Below, piece by piece: positions 1-8,415 of a stretch of 64,000 nt of DNA. The first letter of the stretch is position 1, and the number at the start of each line of letters is the position of its first letter. The stretch covers positions 37,972-101,971 of the forward strand of contig JADEWQ010000004.1 of assembly GCA_015207585.1 (NCBI GenBank), given 5' to 3'. The translations under genes were made by a program, and so were the position numbers. The notes beneath the pieces are model-generated. The model made no database searches. It was not told the DNA's origin and saw only the letters and a list, made by a program, of their open reading frames with translations. Source of the DNA: Pleurocapsales cyanobacterium LEGE 06147. GTDB lineage: Bacteria > Cyanobacteriota > Cyanobacteriia > Cyanobacteriales > Xenococcaceae.

Positions 1-1178
1 CCCACTCGCTCAAGGTAGCACAGGTTGCCAGAAGACTAGCAGAAAAACTACTTAGCGAACAGCCAAATATAGCCGAAAAAGTAGGTGGAGTTGACCCTGA
101 TGTAGTTGAAGCAGCAGCTTTAGCTCACGATCTCGGTCATCCTCCTTTCGGTCATACTGCCGAAGAAGAATTGGATGATTGTGCTAATAGCCATGGCTTA
201 ACAGATGGTTTTGAAGGTAATGCCCAATCTTTTCGCATTCTCACGCGATTGGCAATTCATCGCATTGAATACTATGGTCTCAATTTAACTAGGGCAACCT
301 TAAATGCAGTACTAAAATATCCCTGGTTGCGCGCGCACGGCGAAATGCCTCGACAAAGCCGAGATCGCCAGGAAAAATCGAAAAAATGGCGCAAATACTC
401 TGTTTATGATTTAGATCGAGAAGCTTTTTATTTTGTCAGATCTCCAGGAGATGAGTGTCAGACAGTAGAAGCAAGCATCATGGATTTTGCCGATGATATT
501 ACCTACAGCGTACACGACTTAGAAGATTTTTATTTGGCTGGATTAATTCCCTTAGAATTATTGGCAACAGATCGAGATGAATTTGCTCGATTTAGCAGCG
601 AATGGTTGCGCGAATGTCCCGAAAATACCACTGCTCAAATCGTCCAAGCCGAACGACATCGCTTTCAAAATTTTCTCGATGCCACCTATAATTTAAGGGG
701 ACAATATCGACCTGGTTCGTTCGAACAAAAAGCTCAAATTAAAAGAATTAGTTCTCAATTAATCCAAACTTATCTTCATTCAATAGCCTTGAGTGAGGAG
801 TATGGCGATCGCGGTTTTTTACAATACAATCAAGCCAAAGAAGAAGAACTTAAATTTCTGCAGCGTATCGTCTGGTCTTACGTCATTTCTAATCCCCGTC
901 TGGCTACTCAACGATACGGACAAAAAAAGATTATCAGAACTTTATTTGAAATTTATCTTGAAGCGATCGAGCGAGCAGACCTCAGTTTTATTCCCGCTCG
1001 TTTTGTCAGAGAATATCAAGAACTAGTAGAGCGCGAAGCTAAAGGTGAAGATGTCAAGCCAGAGAAAACGCGCATGGCGGTTGATATTATTGCTGGTTTA
1101 AGCGAAGCCGAAGCAGTGCTCAAGTACCGCCGTCTTACAGGAATCAGTCAAGGTTCTTTTCTAGAATATTGGGAGTAA
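1..1178 (+). CDS. dgt: dNTP triphosphohydrolase (dGTPase-like), 5' end missing
   Basis: The gene enters from the left edge; the reading frame runs from base 3 with no start codon in the window. The visible N-terminus carries the HD-superfamily signature HSLKVAQVAR followed by HDLGHPPFGHTAEEEL, which supplies metal-binding His and Asp residues of the Dgt/SAMHD1 family. A second metal-site motif, MDFADDITYSVHDLEDF, lies about 165 residues into the fragment. Family members cut dNTPs (often dGTP) into nucleoside and triphosphate and so control dNTP pools. About 390 residues are visible against roughly 440-500 for the family, so only the extreme N-terminus is lost, through the window edge rather than mutation. 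Substrate preference cannot be read. Confidence 0.93.
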   Translation, partial: HSLKVAQVARRLAEKLLSEQPNIAEKVGGVDPDVVEAAALAHDLGHPPFGHTAEEELDDCANSHGLTDGFEGNAQSFRILTRLAIHRIEYYGLNLTRATLNAVLKYPWLRAHGEMPRQSRDRQEKSKKWRKYSVYDLDREAFYFVRSPGDECQTVEASIMDFADDITYSVHDLEDFYLAGLIPLELLATDRDEFARFSSEWLRECPENTTAQIVQAERHRFQNFLDATYNLRGQYRPGSFEQKAQIKRISSQLIQTYLHSIALSEEYGDRGFLQYNQAKEEELKFLQRIVWSYVISNPRLATQRYGQKKIIRTLFEIYLEAIERADLSFIPARFVREYQELVEREAKGEDVKPEKTRMAVDIIAGLSEAEAVLKYRRLTGISQGSFLEYWE

Positions 1179-1228
1179 ACAGTCACCAGTCATTACTCAC
1201 CAGTTAGACAGTGAAAAATTATCAATTA

Positions 1229-1882
1229 TCAATTATTAATTGATGATATTTGTTCTTTTACCCAAGCTCTAAATGCTTTCATTGTTTTATTTCTTCCTTC
1301 AGTTTTACATCTATTAAGATATTGAATAATCACTTTTTTAATAAGTAGTTTAGGAAAAATTGTGCTAAGTTCTGACTCTATATACCGACCATCTCGTAAT
1401 ATATTTATCTGTAATTTATCTTTCTCAAAACGCCAGAGTTCGGGAACACCTAATGCTTGATAAATATTTGGATGAGTACGAGAAGTTAAATCAATTTCTA
1501 AAACCAAATCTGGGGGCGGATCGACAGTTAGATCTAGCCTATTTTTCCCTCGAACAGCTAATTCATTTTGAATATAAAAACAGTTGTCGGGTTCTATTCC
1601 TTGATTCATTATCGAATTTTTAAAAGTAGTAGAACCAAAAGAACAAAATTCAATATCTAGTTCTTCAAGAATAATTTCTATAAAATTACTAATAAAAATT
1701 TTATTAATTTCATGTTCGGGTAATGGGGTCATAATTTCTAAAATGCCGTTGTCATAAGCTACTCTAGAAGAACGTTTTTCTCCCAAATCTTCTAAAATAG
1801 CTTCAAATTCTTGCCAGTTTATATCTTTTACTAATACATGCTGTCCTGGTGGTACAGTTATTCGTTTAAGTTCTAATAGCAT
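1229..1882 (-). CDS. Uma2 family (DUF820) putative endonuclease
   Basis: This 217-residue protein has the usual layout of the Uma2/DUF820 family, which is greatly expanded in cyanobacteria and predicted to keep a PD-(D/E)xK nuclease fold. Visible signs are SSRVAYDNGILEIMTPLPEHE near residues 38-58, EPDNCFYI near 96, and PPDLVLEIDLTSRT near 123-136, where the acidic catalytic residues are expected; ALGVPELWRFEKDKLQI follows. The C-terminal tail is longer than in many members. It stands alone, convergent with the dNTPase gene. The cellular role of this family is unproven; links to transposon-like behaviour are speculative. Confidence 0.88.
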   Translation of the reverse strand: MLLELKRITVPPGQHVLVKDINWQEFEAILEDLGEKRSSRVAYDNGILEIMTPLPEHEINKIFISNFIEIILEELDIEFCSFGSTTFKNSIMNQGIEPDNCFYIQNELAVRGKNRLDLTVDPPPDLVLEIDLTSRTHPNIYQALGVPELWRFEKDKLQINILRDGRYIESELSTIFPKLLIKKVIIQYLNRCKTEGRNKTMKAFRAWVKEQISSINN

Positions 1883-1952
1883 TGTTCAATTCTTTGATTG
1901 TTTACTTTTAATACTACTTGTCCTTGTGTTATTTCCTGCATCTTCTTTTTGT

Positions 1953-2576
1953 CTAAACCGATCGCGAATTAAGTTGGTATGCTTGCCAAGACAGCTCGAT
2001 CAAACTACTAACTATGGCAGTTGCTACGACTGCGCTGCCTTTGCGATTGTCAACATATATACGATCTAGAGACGAGTTTTGGAACCATTCCTTCATATCT
2101 TGCTCGACAAAAACTGGCGCAGTGGCAATTATCAAAGCTGGTTGAATTACTTTTCTTTTACTCAACTCCACCAGAGAAGTTAGTGCCGTTTGCTCTTGAC
2201 CAATGACAAAAATGGCTTCTGGATGACTTTTAGCAAGGGTTTCTAGACCCCAAGCAGCTTGCGTTTTGCGATTTTGTGGTCGAGTGATGGCTGTAGTCGT
2301 GCAATAAACCGGATTACCAAAAGTTTTTTGTAGCAAAGCTCCGATCGCGATCTGAATCATTGGCACATCTACAATAATCGAAGTTTGTGCTGCTAAAGCT
2401 GCTGCTCCTCTGGCAAGAGACTCGGTTGAAAAATGCAGTAAAGAAAGATAGTCAAAATCGCCTGTACTGTAAATAACTTGACGAACTATTTCATATTCGG
2501 CTGGGGATAATTGGTGACGAGCTACTTCCCTATCGATAATTGCCAGACTTTGAACGTCTGTGAGATGCAAATCCAT
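1953..2576 (-). CDS. precorrin-8X methylmutase (CobH/CbiC)-like protein with altered active site
   Basis: The 207-residue protein has the length and layout of CobH/CbiC, which moves a methyl group from C-11 to C-12 of precorrin-8X in cobalamin synthesis. Conserved blocks are FDYLSLLHFS (about residues 41-50), IIVDVPMIQIAI (67-78), IFVIGQEQTAL (121-131) and a C-terminal NRKGSAVVATAIVSSLIEL. The usual RVIHxT(G/A)DF motif reads QVIYSTGDF here, placing Tyr36 at the catalytic histidine, and the GNAPTAL loop reads GQEQTAL. It is therefore either a divergent paralog or a protein with another role. No other corrin gene is adjacent, so context does not settle this. Confidence 0.8.
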   Translation of the reverse strand: MDLHLTDVQSLAIIDREVARHQLSPAEYEIVRQVIYSTGDFDYLSLLHFSTESLARGAAALAAQTSIIVDVPMIQIAIGALLQKTFGNPVYCTTTAITRPQNRKTQAAWGLETLAKSHPEAIFVIGQEQTALTSLVELSKRKVIQPALIIATAPVFVEQDMKEWFQNSSLDRIYVDNRKGSAVVATAIVSSLIELSWQAYQLNSRSV

Positions 2577-2658
2577 CTAATTTTTCGTGAATGACCAGAC
2601 ATTACTTTAGCTTGAAAAATACTTTATCAGTAACTCTATCGAATCAATTTGTTACCAT

Positions 2659-2796
2659 TTAACTATCAAGATTACAGAAAAAGAAGCAGAGTGATTAAAT
2701 AAGTTTTGCCAACAAGAGGGTAGAACGCAGACAGACGTAATTAGAGCTTATCTTCATTCTCTCGCTAAAAAGGTAGATGAGTATAAAAATGTGTAG
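2659..2796 (+). pseudogene. remnant of a ribbon-helix-helix (CopG-like) antitoxin
   Basis: One frame reads TIKITEKEAE, stop, then LNKFCQQEGRTQTDVIRAYLHS and LAKKVDEYKNV before a TAG. This matches a small ribbon-helix-helix repressor of the CopG type, with the (E/Q)GRTxTDVIR helix intact. The in-frame TGA at 2692-2694 and the missing start codon indicate a dead gene. No toxin partner is visible in the rest of the gap between the cobalamin-like gene and the phosphotransferase gene. Confidence 0.55.
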
Positions 2797-2848
2797 GTTT
2801 GTTTAGGAATTTAGGCAACTGTTCCCAACCCTCTTTGTTATTTTTAAT

Positions 2849-3838
2849 TCAAAAAAGTTGCCAATCTTTGGAAGTTAATCTCTTTAACTGTTCGAGCCGT
2901 TGAGAAAAATAACTATCATCTAATCTGCACCAGCTATGAATGCTAGCTGCATTAATATTAATTGCCCAAACCCAAATGTGAGCTACTCCAGTTAAAGCCT
3001 GTAGCGCGCCAAATTCGACATCTGTAAGAGGTTGTACTGTTTGATAGCTATTAATAAAAGCATCTCTGACTTGTCGACCGATACCCGCACGAAGAGATAC
3101 TTGCAAGAATTTAGCCAGATCGAAGGCACGCCACCCATAACCGCACTGATCGAAATCAAATAAAGTTAACTGATTATCTGCCGTAAAATGAACGTTACCA
3201 CTGTGGGGATCGCCCCAACAAATTCCCCACAAAGGCGGTTCTTGGGATAGATCTTGTAACTGCTGTTTGATTCGAGCGATCGCCCCTTGCAGATAATTGA
3301 GGTCCGAAATTCGGTGTTGAAGAAAGGGAGCGATAATATCGAAAGAATCATCGAGTAAATATTTCAAGGTTAGAGGTTGACGTTTGGCTTGGCTGCGAAA
3401 ATTTACGGCTGTTTGATGCAACTTTCCCAGGGTTTCTCCTAAAAGTCGACTTTGAGTTAAATTAAAGTCTCCCAGAGGCACTTTTCCTTTAGCATAAGGG
3501 AACAGAGCTGCATAGCGATCGCCTTCTAAAGCATTAATGATTACGAATAATCGGCCGTCTTTGGTTTTGAGGGGATAGGCGACGGGAAGAAAATGCTGGT
3601 GTAGAAAATCTAATAATTCTAGTTCAAACTGGATATCTGCTTGGGAACGCCAATGATGATGGGAGACTCTTAAAATATACTGCTCGGTTGTTGTTTCTAC
3701 TAGATAAACATCACTCAGCCCTCGATTCCAAAGCATACATCTTGTCACTAATCCCAGTGAGTATTGAGATAGTACCCGATTGATTAATGCGGAGGAAGCC
3801 AGAGTAGAGTAAATAACTGGAAATACACTCTGAATCAT
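2849..3838 (-). CDS. aminoglycoside phosphotransferase (APH)-fold kinase
   Basis: This 329-residue protein belongs to the APH/homoserine kinase type II fold. The catalytic loop GICWGDPHSGNVHF lies near residues 205-218 (Asp as base, Asn for metal) and the metal-binding LFDFDQCGYGWRAFDLAKFL follows near 226-245. The N-terminal lobe has YLVETTTEQYILRVSH, the nucleotide-lysine equivalent strand. Family members phosphorylate hydroxyls of small molecules such as homoserine, choline or aminoglycosides; the substrate here cannot be told. It reads as an intact stand-alone gene with an ATG start. Confidence 0.87.
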   Translation of the reverse strand: MIQSVFPVIYSTLASSALINRVLSQYSLGLVTRCMLWNRGLSDVYLVETTTEQYILRVSHHHWRSQADIQFELELLDFLHQHFLPVAYPLKTKDGRLFVIINALEGDRYAALFPYAKGKVPLGDFNLTQSRLLGETLGKLHQTAVNFRSQAKRQPLTLKYLLDDSFDIIAPFLQHRISDLNYLQGAIARIKQQLQDLSQEPPLWGICWGDPHSGNVHFTADNQLTLFDFDQCGYGWRAFDLAKFLQVSLRAGIGRQVRDAFINSYQTVQPLTDVEFGALQALTGVAHIWVWAININAASIHSWCRLDDSYFSQRLEQLKRLTSKDWQLF

Positions 3839-3998
3839 GGTTGGAGGATATACTCTTTGTCACAAAAAGAGTAGAGAAATTTACTTAGTCCCCTATCCAA
3901 TAAAGTTACTAGTCATTTAGCTAGGATTAAGTATCTATAGATACTGTTGCTTCAATAGATTTGTCTGACTTCCATCCATCTAAAATCTCAAGAGCCAA

Positions 3999-4103
3999 TT
4001 AAAGTTGTTGAGCCGTTGGTCGGATAAGGATTTCGTTGATGTCTACTTCCGGAGGCTGCTCGATGGCAAAGGCGATCGCTCGCGCCACTGCATCTGCATC
4101 AAT
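3999..4103 (-). pseudogene. C-terminal remnant of an SDR oxidoreductase
   Basis: Within the 455-base gap between the phosphotransferase and LD-carboxypeptidase genes, one minus-strand frame reads IDADAVARAIAFAIEQPP then EVDINEILIRPTAQQL and a stop. This is the typical C-terminus of YdfG-like short-chain dehydrogenases. Upstream of the first residue the similarity ends at once, so only about 34 codons survive. The rest of the gap holds a short tandem repeat and a dispersed repeat, listed separately, and otherwise nothing I recognise. Confidence 0.7.
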
Positions 4104-4131
4104 TGTTTATTGTAGTTATTAAATGAGATAT

Positions 4132-4169
4132 CTGTTAAGCTGAGCATCTTCTGTTAAGCTGAGCATCTG
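4132..4169. repeat. 19-base tandem duplication
   Basis: Two copies of CTGTTAAGCTGAGCATCT plus one variable base stand head to tail. They lie in the noncoding gap beside the SDR remnant. Confidence 0.85.
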
Positions 4170-4180
4170 GTGCATCAACG

Positions 4181-4236
4181 CCCAGAACTAAAGTTCCGGG
4201 CTAAAAAATTAAGTCCCTTAAAATGGACTAAAATGC
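4181..4236. repeat. dispersed two-hairpin repeat, copy 1
   Basis: The segment contains the self-complementary core AACTAAAGTTCCGGGCT followed by a second arm pair, AGTCC...TGGACT. A related copy lies at 27557-27612. Such families are common between cyanobacterial genes. Confidence 0.55.
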
Positions 4237-4293
4237 TTATCTAGTTTTGTGCGCGAAGACTTTTGCTAGTGGTTGTGGAGAATGGTGCAAGAT

Positions 4294-5229
4294 TTAAACT
4301 TTGTCCCAACTTAAACTACCTTCTTCTGCATCTATCCATACTACTTGTCCGACAGGCAAGGCAGCATTGACACCGTCATGTCCGAAGGGAAGATTTGAAA
4401 CAATAGGAATACCTAAATCGCCCAGGCGATCGCGCAGTACTTCTTCTACACTCCAGCTATTACTACCTACAGGCGGATCGCAGCGACTAAAACGTCCTAA
4501 AGCAATTCCTTTTACTTCCTTAAATGCACCCGTCATACGCCACTGGGTTAACAGGCGATCGATCCGATAGGGGGCTTCTGTGACATCTTCTAAAGCAAGA
4601 ATAACACCATCAAAGAATGGCTGTATGGAGGTACCGAGTAGGTGAGTAGCTACGGTCAAATTGGCAGGAAAAAGTATGCCGCTTACTTTACCACCACCCC
4701 AACCTTGACCTTTTAAAGGTAATAAAGAACGACCTTCAATACAATCAAATAATCTTTGAATCGACCATTCTGGTTCGTTGGCTATGGTAGTTAAGACGGG
4801 TGCGTGCAGACCGGAAATGCCTACTTTAGCTAAACTCCAAAGTAAGCTAGTAACGTCGGAAAAACCAATTATCCATTTTGGATTTGGGATTGGTTTAATC
4901 TCCGCGTCTTCTCCATGCCAACTCCAATCTTCTAGCAACCTTGCACTTCCATAACCGCCTCTGGCACAGAGAATAGCTTTGCATTCGGGATCTTGCCAGG
5001 CTTCTGTTAGTGCTTGTCTTCTTTGATGGTCATCGCCAGCTAGATAGCCAGATCTAGCGTTCCAATTACTACCTAACTTGACTCGATAGCCGCGCGATCG
5101 CCAAATTTCTAATCCTTTTTCAAAAGCTTCAAATTCTTTTAATGCACCGCTAGGGGCAATTACTTTGACTAAATCTCCTAGTTTTAGAGGTGGTGGTAGT
5201 TGACAGGGATAAGTTGTCAATTTTGGCAC
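4294..5229 (-). CDS. LD-carboxypeptidase (peptidase family S66)
   Basis: The 311-residue protein matches the LdcA/MccF family, serine peptidases that cut the L,D bond of cytoplasmic murein tetrapeptides during cell wall recycling, or inactivate microcin C-like peptides. The nucleophile elbow ARGGYGSARLLEDW is near residues 88-101, the active-site Glu lies in LALEDVTEAPYRIDR near 212-226, and the His in NLPFGHDGVN near 281-290. The N-terminal LKLGDLVKVIAPSG is typical. All three catalytic positions are present and the length is normal. It sits alone and has no signal peptide, in line with a cytoplasmic recycling enzyme. Confidence 0.92.
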   Translation of the reverse strand: MPKLTTYPCQLPPPLKLGDLVKVIAPSGALKEFEAFEKGLEIWRSRGYRVKLGSNWNARSGYLAGDDHQRRQALTEAWQDPECKAILCARGGYGSARLLEDWSWHGEDAEIKPIPNPKWIIGFSDVTSLLWSLAKVGISGLHAPVLTTIANEPEWSIQRLFDCIEGRSLLPLKGQGWGGGKVSGILFPANLTVATHLLGTSIQPFFDGVILALEDVTEAPYRIDRLLTQWRMTGAFKEVKGIALGRFSRCDPPVGSNSWSVEEVLRDRLGDLGIPIVSNLPFGHDGVNAALPVGQVVWIDAEEGSLSWDKV

Positions 5230-5296
5230 AAATTTTTGGGAGTTTTTTCGATTATTTCTGTTAATTTAGCATCTGCTGGCGATCGCTTTGACAAAA

Positions 5297-5343
5297 AGTT
5301 TTCAATATGCGAACATAAAAGATAAGTTTTCAAATTGAAAACT
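5297..5343. promoter_or_regulatory. putative HigBA operator dyads
   Basis: A perfect 19-base palindrome, AGTTTTCAA-A-TTGAAAACT, lies at 5325-5343, ending 17 bases before the higB start. A second copy of the half site AGTTTTCAA lies at 5297-5305. The placement suits autorepression by the HTH antitoxin; binding is inferred. Confidence 0.6.
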
Positions 5344-5360
5344 ACATTAACCATGCTTCA

Positions 5361-5660
5361 ATGCACCTAATTTCCGCTGGCAAACTCAAACAAGCAGTAT
5401 GCAAGTATCCAGATGCTATCAAAACAATTCAAGCTTTTTGTAAAACTATCAAACAAGCCCAATGGCAAAATTTAATTGAAGTACAACAAGTTTATCGAGA
5501 TGCGGAAGCAGTAGGTAATTTTACTATTTTTAATATTAAAGGAAACAAATATCGTCTGATTTTGAATATTGATTATCAAGAACAAGTAGCCTATTTTAAA
5601 TATTTTTTAACCCACGCTGAATACGATAGAGAGCAATGGAAAAATGACCCTTACTTTTAA
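5361..5660 (+). CDS. higB: HigB-type mRNA interferase toxin
   Basis: The 99-residue protein fits the HigB toxin family of RelE-fold ribosome-dependent endoribonucleases. Typical blocks are KTIKQAQWQNLIEV near residues 35-48, FTIFNIKGNKYRLILNIDY near 54-72, and the C-terminal THAEYDREQW near 84-93, which holds family-conserved basic and aromatic residues. The toxin precedes its antitoxin, the order usual for higBA, and the two reading frames overlap by 17 bases. The gene looks intact, and a palindromic operator lies just upstream. Confidence 0.9.
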   Translation: MHLISAGKLKQAVCKYPDAIKTIQAFCKTIKQAQWQNLIEVQQVYRDAEAVGNFTIFNIKGNKYRLILNIDYQEQVAYFKYFLTHAEYDREQWKNDPYF

Positions 5661-6063
5661 TAAAAAAAATTATCTCGAACTTTTAGAAAAAATACAGCTT
5701 GTTCTTAAAATTATCGAAACCGAAGCGGAATATGAAGAATATCTAGCAGTAGCTGAAAATCTAATTGCAAAAAAAAATAACCGCACCCCAGAAGAAACAA
5801 CTTTATTACGATTGCTAGTAAAGTTAATTGAAGACTATGAAGAACAAGCTTATAGTTTACAAGATTGGAGTAACCTGACACCCCACGAAATTTTACAACA
5901 CCTTTTAGAATCTAGTAATACTAAACAAGCTGATTTAATAGGGGTCATCAGTTCCTCAAAAGGTTTAATCTCAGCTATAGTCAATGGGAAACGAGGGATT
6001 AGCAAAGAACAAGCAAAAAAGTTGGGAGCCTATTTTAAGGTTTCTCCTAGTTTATTTATTTAA
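5644..6063 (+). CDS. higA: HigA-type antitoxin, HTH-XRE family
   Basis: This 139-residue partner of HigB has an acidic helical N-terminal half (EYEEYLAVAENLIAKK, near residues 33-48) and a C-terminal Cro/C1-type helix-turn-helix running from NTKQADLIGVISSSKG through IVNGKRGISKEQAKKLG to YFKVSPSLFI. The HTH would bind the operator upstream of higB and the complex would block the toxin. Its start overlaps the toxin gene, consistent with translational coupling. It looks complete. Confidence 0.9.
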   Translation: MTLTFNKKNYLELLEKIQLVLKIIETEAEYEEYLAVAENLIAKKNNRTPEETTLLRLLVKLIEDYEEQAYSLQDWSNLTPHEILQHLLESSNTKQADLIGVISSSKGLISAIVNGKRGISKEQAKKLGAYFKVSPSLFI

Positions 6064-6065
6064 AT

Positions 6066-6542
6066 ATGAATTTATTAAATATAGAAATAGCAACGAATCG
6101 TCTTTTGTTAAAACCTATATCAATGAAATATAAAGAAGATATTTTTTCAGAATTTACCGAAGAGATTGCAATTTATATGTATCCGCGTCCAGCCAAAGAA
6201 ATATCTGAAACAGAACATTTTATTCAATAATCTCTTAAAAAGTTAAAAAATAATCTCGATTTACAATTAGTGATTTTAAAAAAAAACTCTCAGGAATTTT
6301 TGGGTTGTGCGGGTTTGCACGGAATTAACCAGAAAATTCCAGAATTAGGGATTTGGCTCAAAAAGAAAGCCCATGGTAATAAATATGGGATAGAAACAAT
6401 TACAGCCATTAAATATTGGGCTGATGCCAACTTGGATTATAAATATCTTCGTTATAAAATTGATAACAACAAGTCAAATAATTTGTTTAATTTGTTGGGC
6501 TGCTTTGCCTCTCGGTGGGAACAGTACTTCGATCTCAACTGA
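6066..6542 (+). pseudogene. GNAT N-acetyltransferase, broken
   Basis: A start codon two bases after the higA stop opens a RimJ/RimL-like frame (IEIATNRLLLKPISMKYK), which ends at an in-frame TAA at 6228-6230 after FIQ. The same frame resumes with LKKLKNNLDLQLVI and continues to LGIWLKKKAHGNKYG, the acetyl-CoA-binding region, and to KIDNNKSNN. The usual last segment of the fold is replaced by unrelated sequence, so the gene has a premature stop and a lost 3' end. Two imperfect copies of a CTCGGT(G)GGA(A)CAGT sequence follow the break. Confidence 0.8.
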
Positions 6543-6621
6543 TATGTTTGGGGTTAAGTAACTTGAGATTCTCGGTAGGACAGTGCTTGAGATTGTGGGT
6601 GGAATTAGTCAGTAATCGGTG

Positions 6622-6999
6622 ATGAGGCATCAAGAACTAATAGAGATAGCTAAAGCCGGACTTGGAGAATTTCAACTTGCCAAGCAGGGGTTAACAGCGG
6701 GATCTGTAAGCTGTGCATTAATGACAAATAAAGGCACTATTTATACAGGTATATGTTTGGACTTAGCGTATGGTATTGGGTTTTGCGCTGAACATGCGGC
6801 AATTGCCGAGATGCTTAAAGCACGCGAAACAGTAATTGATTACATTGTGACGGTAAGTTCAAAGAAAATCATGATGCCATGCGGGAGATGTCGAGAGTTG
6901 ATGATACAGGTGAGCAAAGAGAATCTGAATACAAAAGTGGTAGTTGACGAAAAAAGTTACATGATTTTAAGTGACCTATTACCTAAACACTGGATATAA
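6622..6999 (+). CDS. cytidine deaminase-like zinc enzyme
   Basis: The 125-residue protein carries the cytidine deaminase zinc site: CAEHAAIAEM (His/Cys ligand and the proton-shuttling Glu) near residues 55-64, and PCGRCRELM near 90-98 with the two Cys ligands. The substrate-binding stretch before it reads TGICLDLAYGIGFCAEH. Length fits the small tetrameric Cdd class or blasticidin-S deaminase-like enzymes, and its exact substrate is open. A GTG three bases earlier is possible, but the ATG at 6622 is preferred. It stands alone, upstream of a convergent ABC binding-protein gene. Confidence 0.85.
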   Translation: MRHQELIEIAKAGLGEFQLAKQGLTAGSVSCALMTNKGTIYTGICLDLAYGIGFCAEHAAIAEMLKARETVIDYIVTVSSKKIMMPCGRCRELMIQVSKENLNTKVVVDEKSYMILSDLLPKHWI

Positions 7000-7100
7000 A
7001 GCACCCCAACACTTTGACTTTGCTGCAGCACCGGACTACTGATTTAGGCTTCGGCGGTGTGGCGAGGGTTATTTACAGTCAGTAAGGGTCATTTAAAACA

Positions 7101-8411
7101 TTAATTATCGAAGATTAAATCTAGTCTTTTTTGAGATTGTGATAGTGCCTCCTGAGGAGTTTTTTGCCCTAAAAGTGATGCTTCGATCGCTCGTCCTAAA
7201 TTTTCTGAAAGACGAGTATATTTAGGAATAATCGGACGCGATCGCGCCCACTGCATCTGTTCTAAAAAGACGTTTAAAACTGGATTTTCTTGAATAAATT
7301 TTTGATATTCTTCGCTTTGTTGTGCTTTCAAATTAATCGGTAAGTAACCTGTTTTTAATGCCCAAGTAGTTTGAAATTCTTCGCTCAAAACATATTCTAA
7401 AAATTTTAAGGAAGCTTGTTCTCTTTCTGGAGTTGTTTTAAATATAAATAAATTTTCTCCTCCTATTACTGCCGCTTTAGTTTTTAAGCTAGGAATGGGA
7501 AAAACTCCATAATCTACATCAGTTGTTTGTAATTGTCCTAATGTCCAAGGTCCCGTTACTTGCATGGCAGCATTTCCAGAGAGAAAGTTATCTAATTCAT
7601 AACCTCTTTCTGGTGCCGATAACATGGCTACTCCATCTTTAACTAAATTCGCGCCAAAGGTTAAAGCTTCAATAGTTCCTGGATTTACTAAATCTGGTTT
7701 ATTTTCTGTTAGTAATTCTCCTCCTGCACTATAGATAAAAGGTAGCCAAGCAAATACCGTCCATTCTCCTTTTCCTAAAGATAAAAAGATACCATATCGA
7801 TCTAGGCGACCGTCTCCATTAGTATCTTGAGTTAGTTGTTTCGCTGCTTTATATAACTCCTGCCAATTTTTCGGTAACTCCGTAATTCCTGCTTCAGCAA
7901 ATAGACTGGGACGATAAAAAATTGCCGTGTTATTAGTAGCAAAAGGTACTGACCAAATACGATCGCCTAATTTCATCGAGTCAAACATGACCGGATCTAT
8001 TTCTGTTTTAATAGGCGATCGCTCTAGCCAATATTCGAGGGAAAAAAGAGCGCCTAATTCTACCAATTCTCCAGTTAATTGAGGGACAAACCACAACATA
8101 TCTGGTGGTTGTCCGCTTACTGTAGCTGCCAGTATTTTGGGTAACTGAGCATCCGGCTGTCCGATGTATAAAGCTTCTACTTCTATATCTTCATGAGTTT
8201 GATTAAATTGAGCTACTAATTCATTAAAAACATCTCGGTTTTCCGGTGGATTAATTCCGTGCCATAGGGTTACTTTAGTAAATCCAGTATTATGGCGATC
8301 GCTACTCTGACAACCACTAGTAAATAGTAAACTCAAACAGATAAAAACTATTCCGATTAAATGTTGCCACCGAATAGAGATTTTAGGGATTTTTGGCTGG
8401 AGAGAAAACAT
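7101..8411 (-). CDS. ABC transporter sugar-type substrate-binding lipoprotein
   Basis: This 436-residue protein is a family 1 extracellular solute-binding protein. The N-terminus has a lipoprotein signal ending in the lipobox LFTSGC, near residue 32. It continues with TLWHGINPPENRDVFNELVAQFN and SVPFATNNTAIFYRPSLF, both typical of MalE/UgpB-type proteins, and ends in the usual IEASLLGQKTPQEALSQSQKRLD. I use the ATG at 8411 rather than a TTG at 8426, which would overlap the upstream gene. The ligand may be a sugar or a compatible solute such as glucosylglycerol. No permease or ATPase gene is next to it; the gene lies 4 bases after the prenyltransferase stop, so the two may share a transcript. 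Confidence 0.88.
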   Translation of the reverse strand: MFSLQPKIPKISIRWQHLIGIVFICLSLLFTSGCQSSDRHNTGFTKVTLWHGINPPENRDVFNELVAQFNQTHEDIEVEALYIGQPDAQLPKILAATVSGQPPDMLWFVPQLTGELVELGALFSLEYWLERSPIKTEIDPVMFDSMKLGDRIWSVPFATNNTAIFYRPSLFAEAGITELPKNWQELYKAAKQLTQDTNGDGRLDRYGIFLSLGKGEWTVFAWLPFIYSAGGELLTENKPDLVNPGTIEALTFGANLVKDGVAMLSAPERGYELDNFLSGNAAMQVTGPWTLGQLQTTDVDYGVFPIPSLKTKAAVIGGENLFIFKTTPEREQASLKFLEYVLSEEFQTTWALKTGYLPINLKAQQSEEYQKFIQENPVLNVFLEQMQWARSRPIIPKYTRLSENLGRAIEASLLGQKTPQEALSQSQKRLDLIFDN

Positions 8412-8415
8412 TTTA

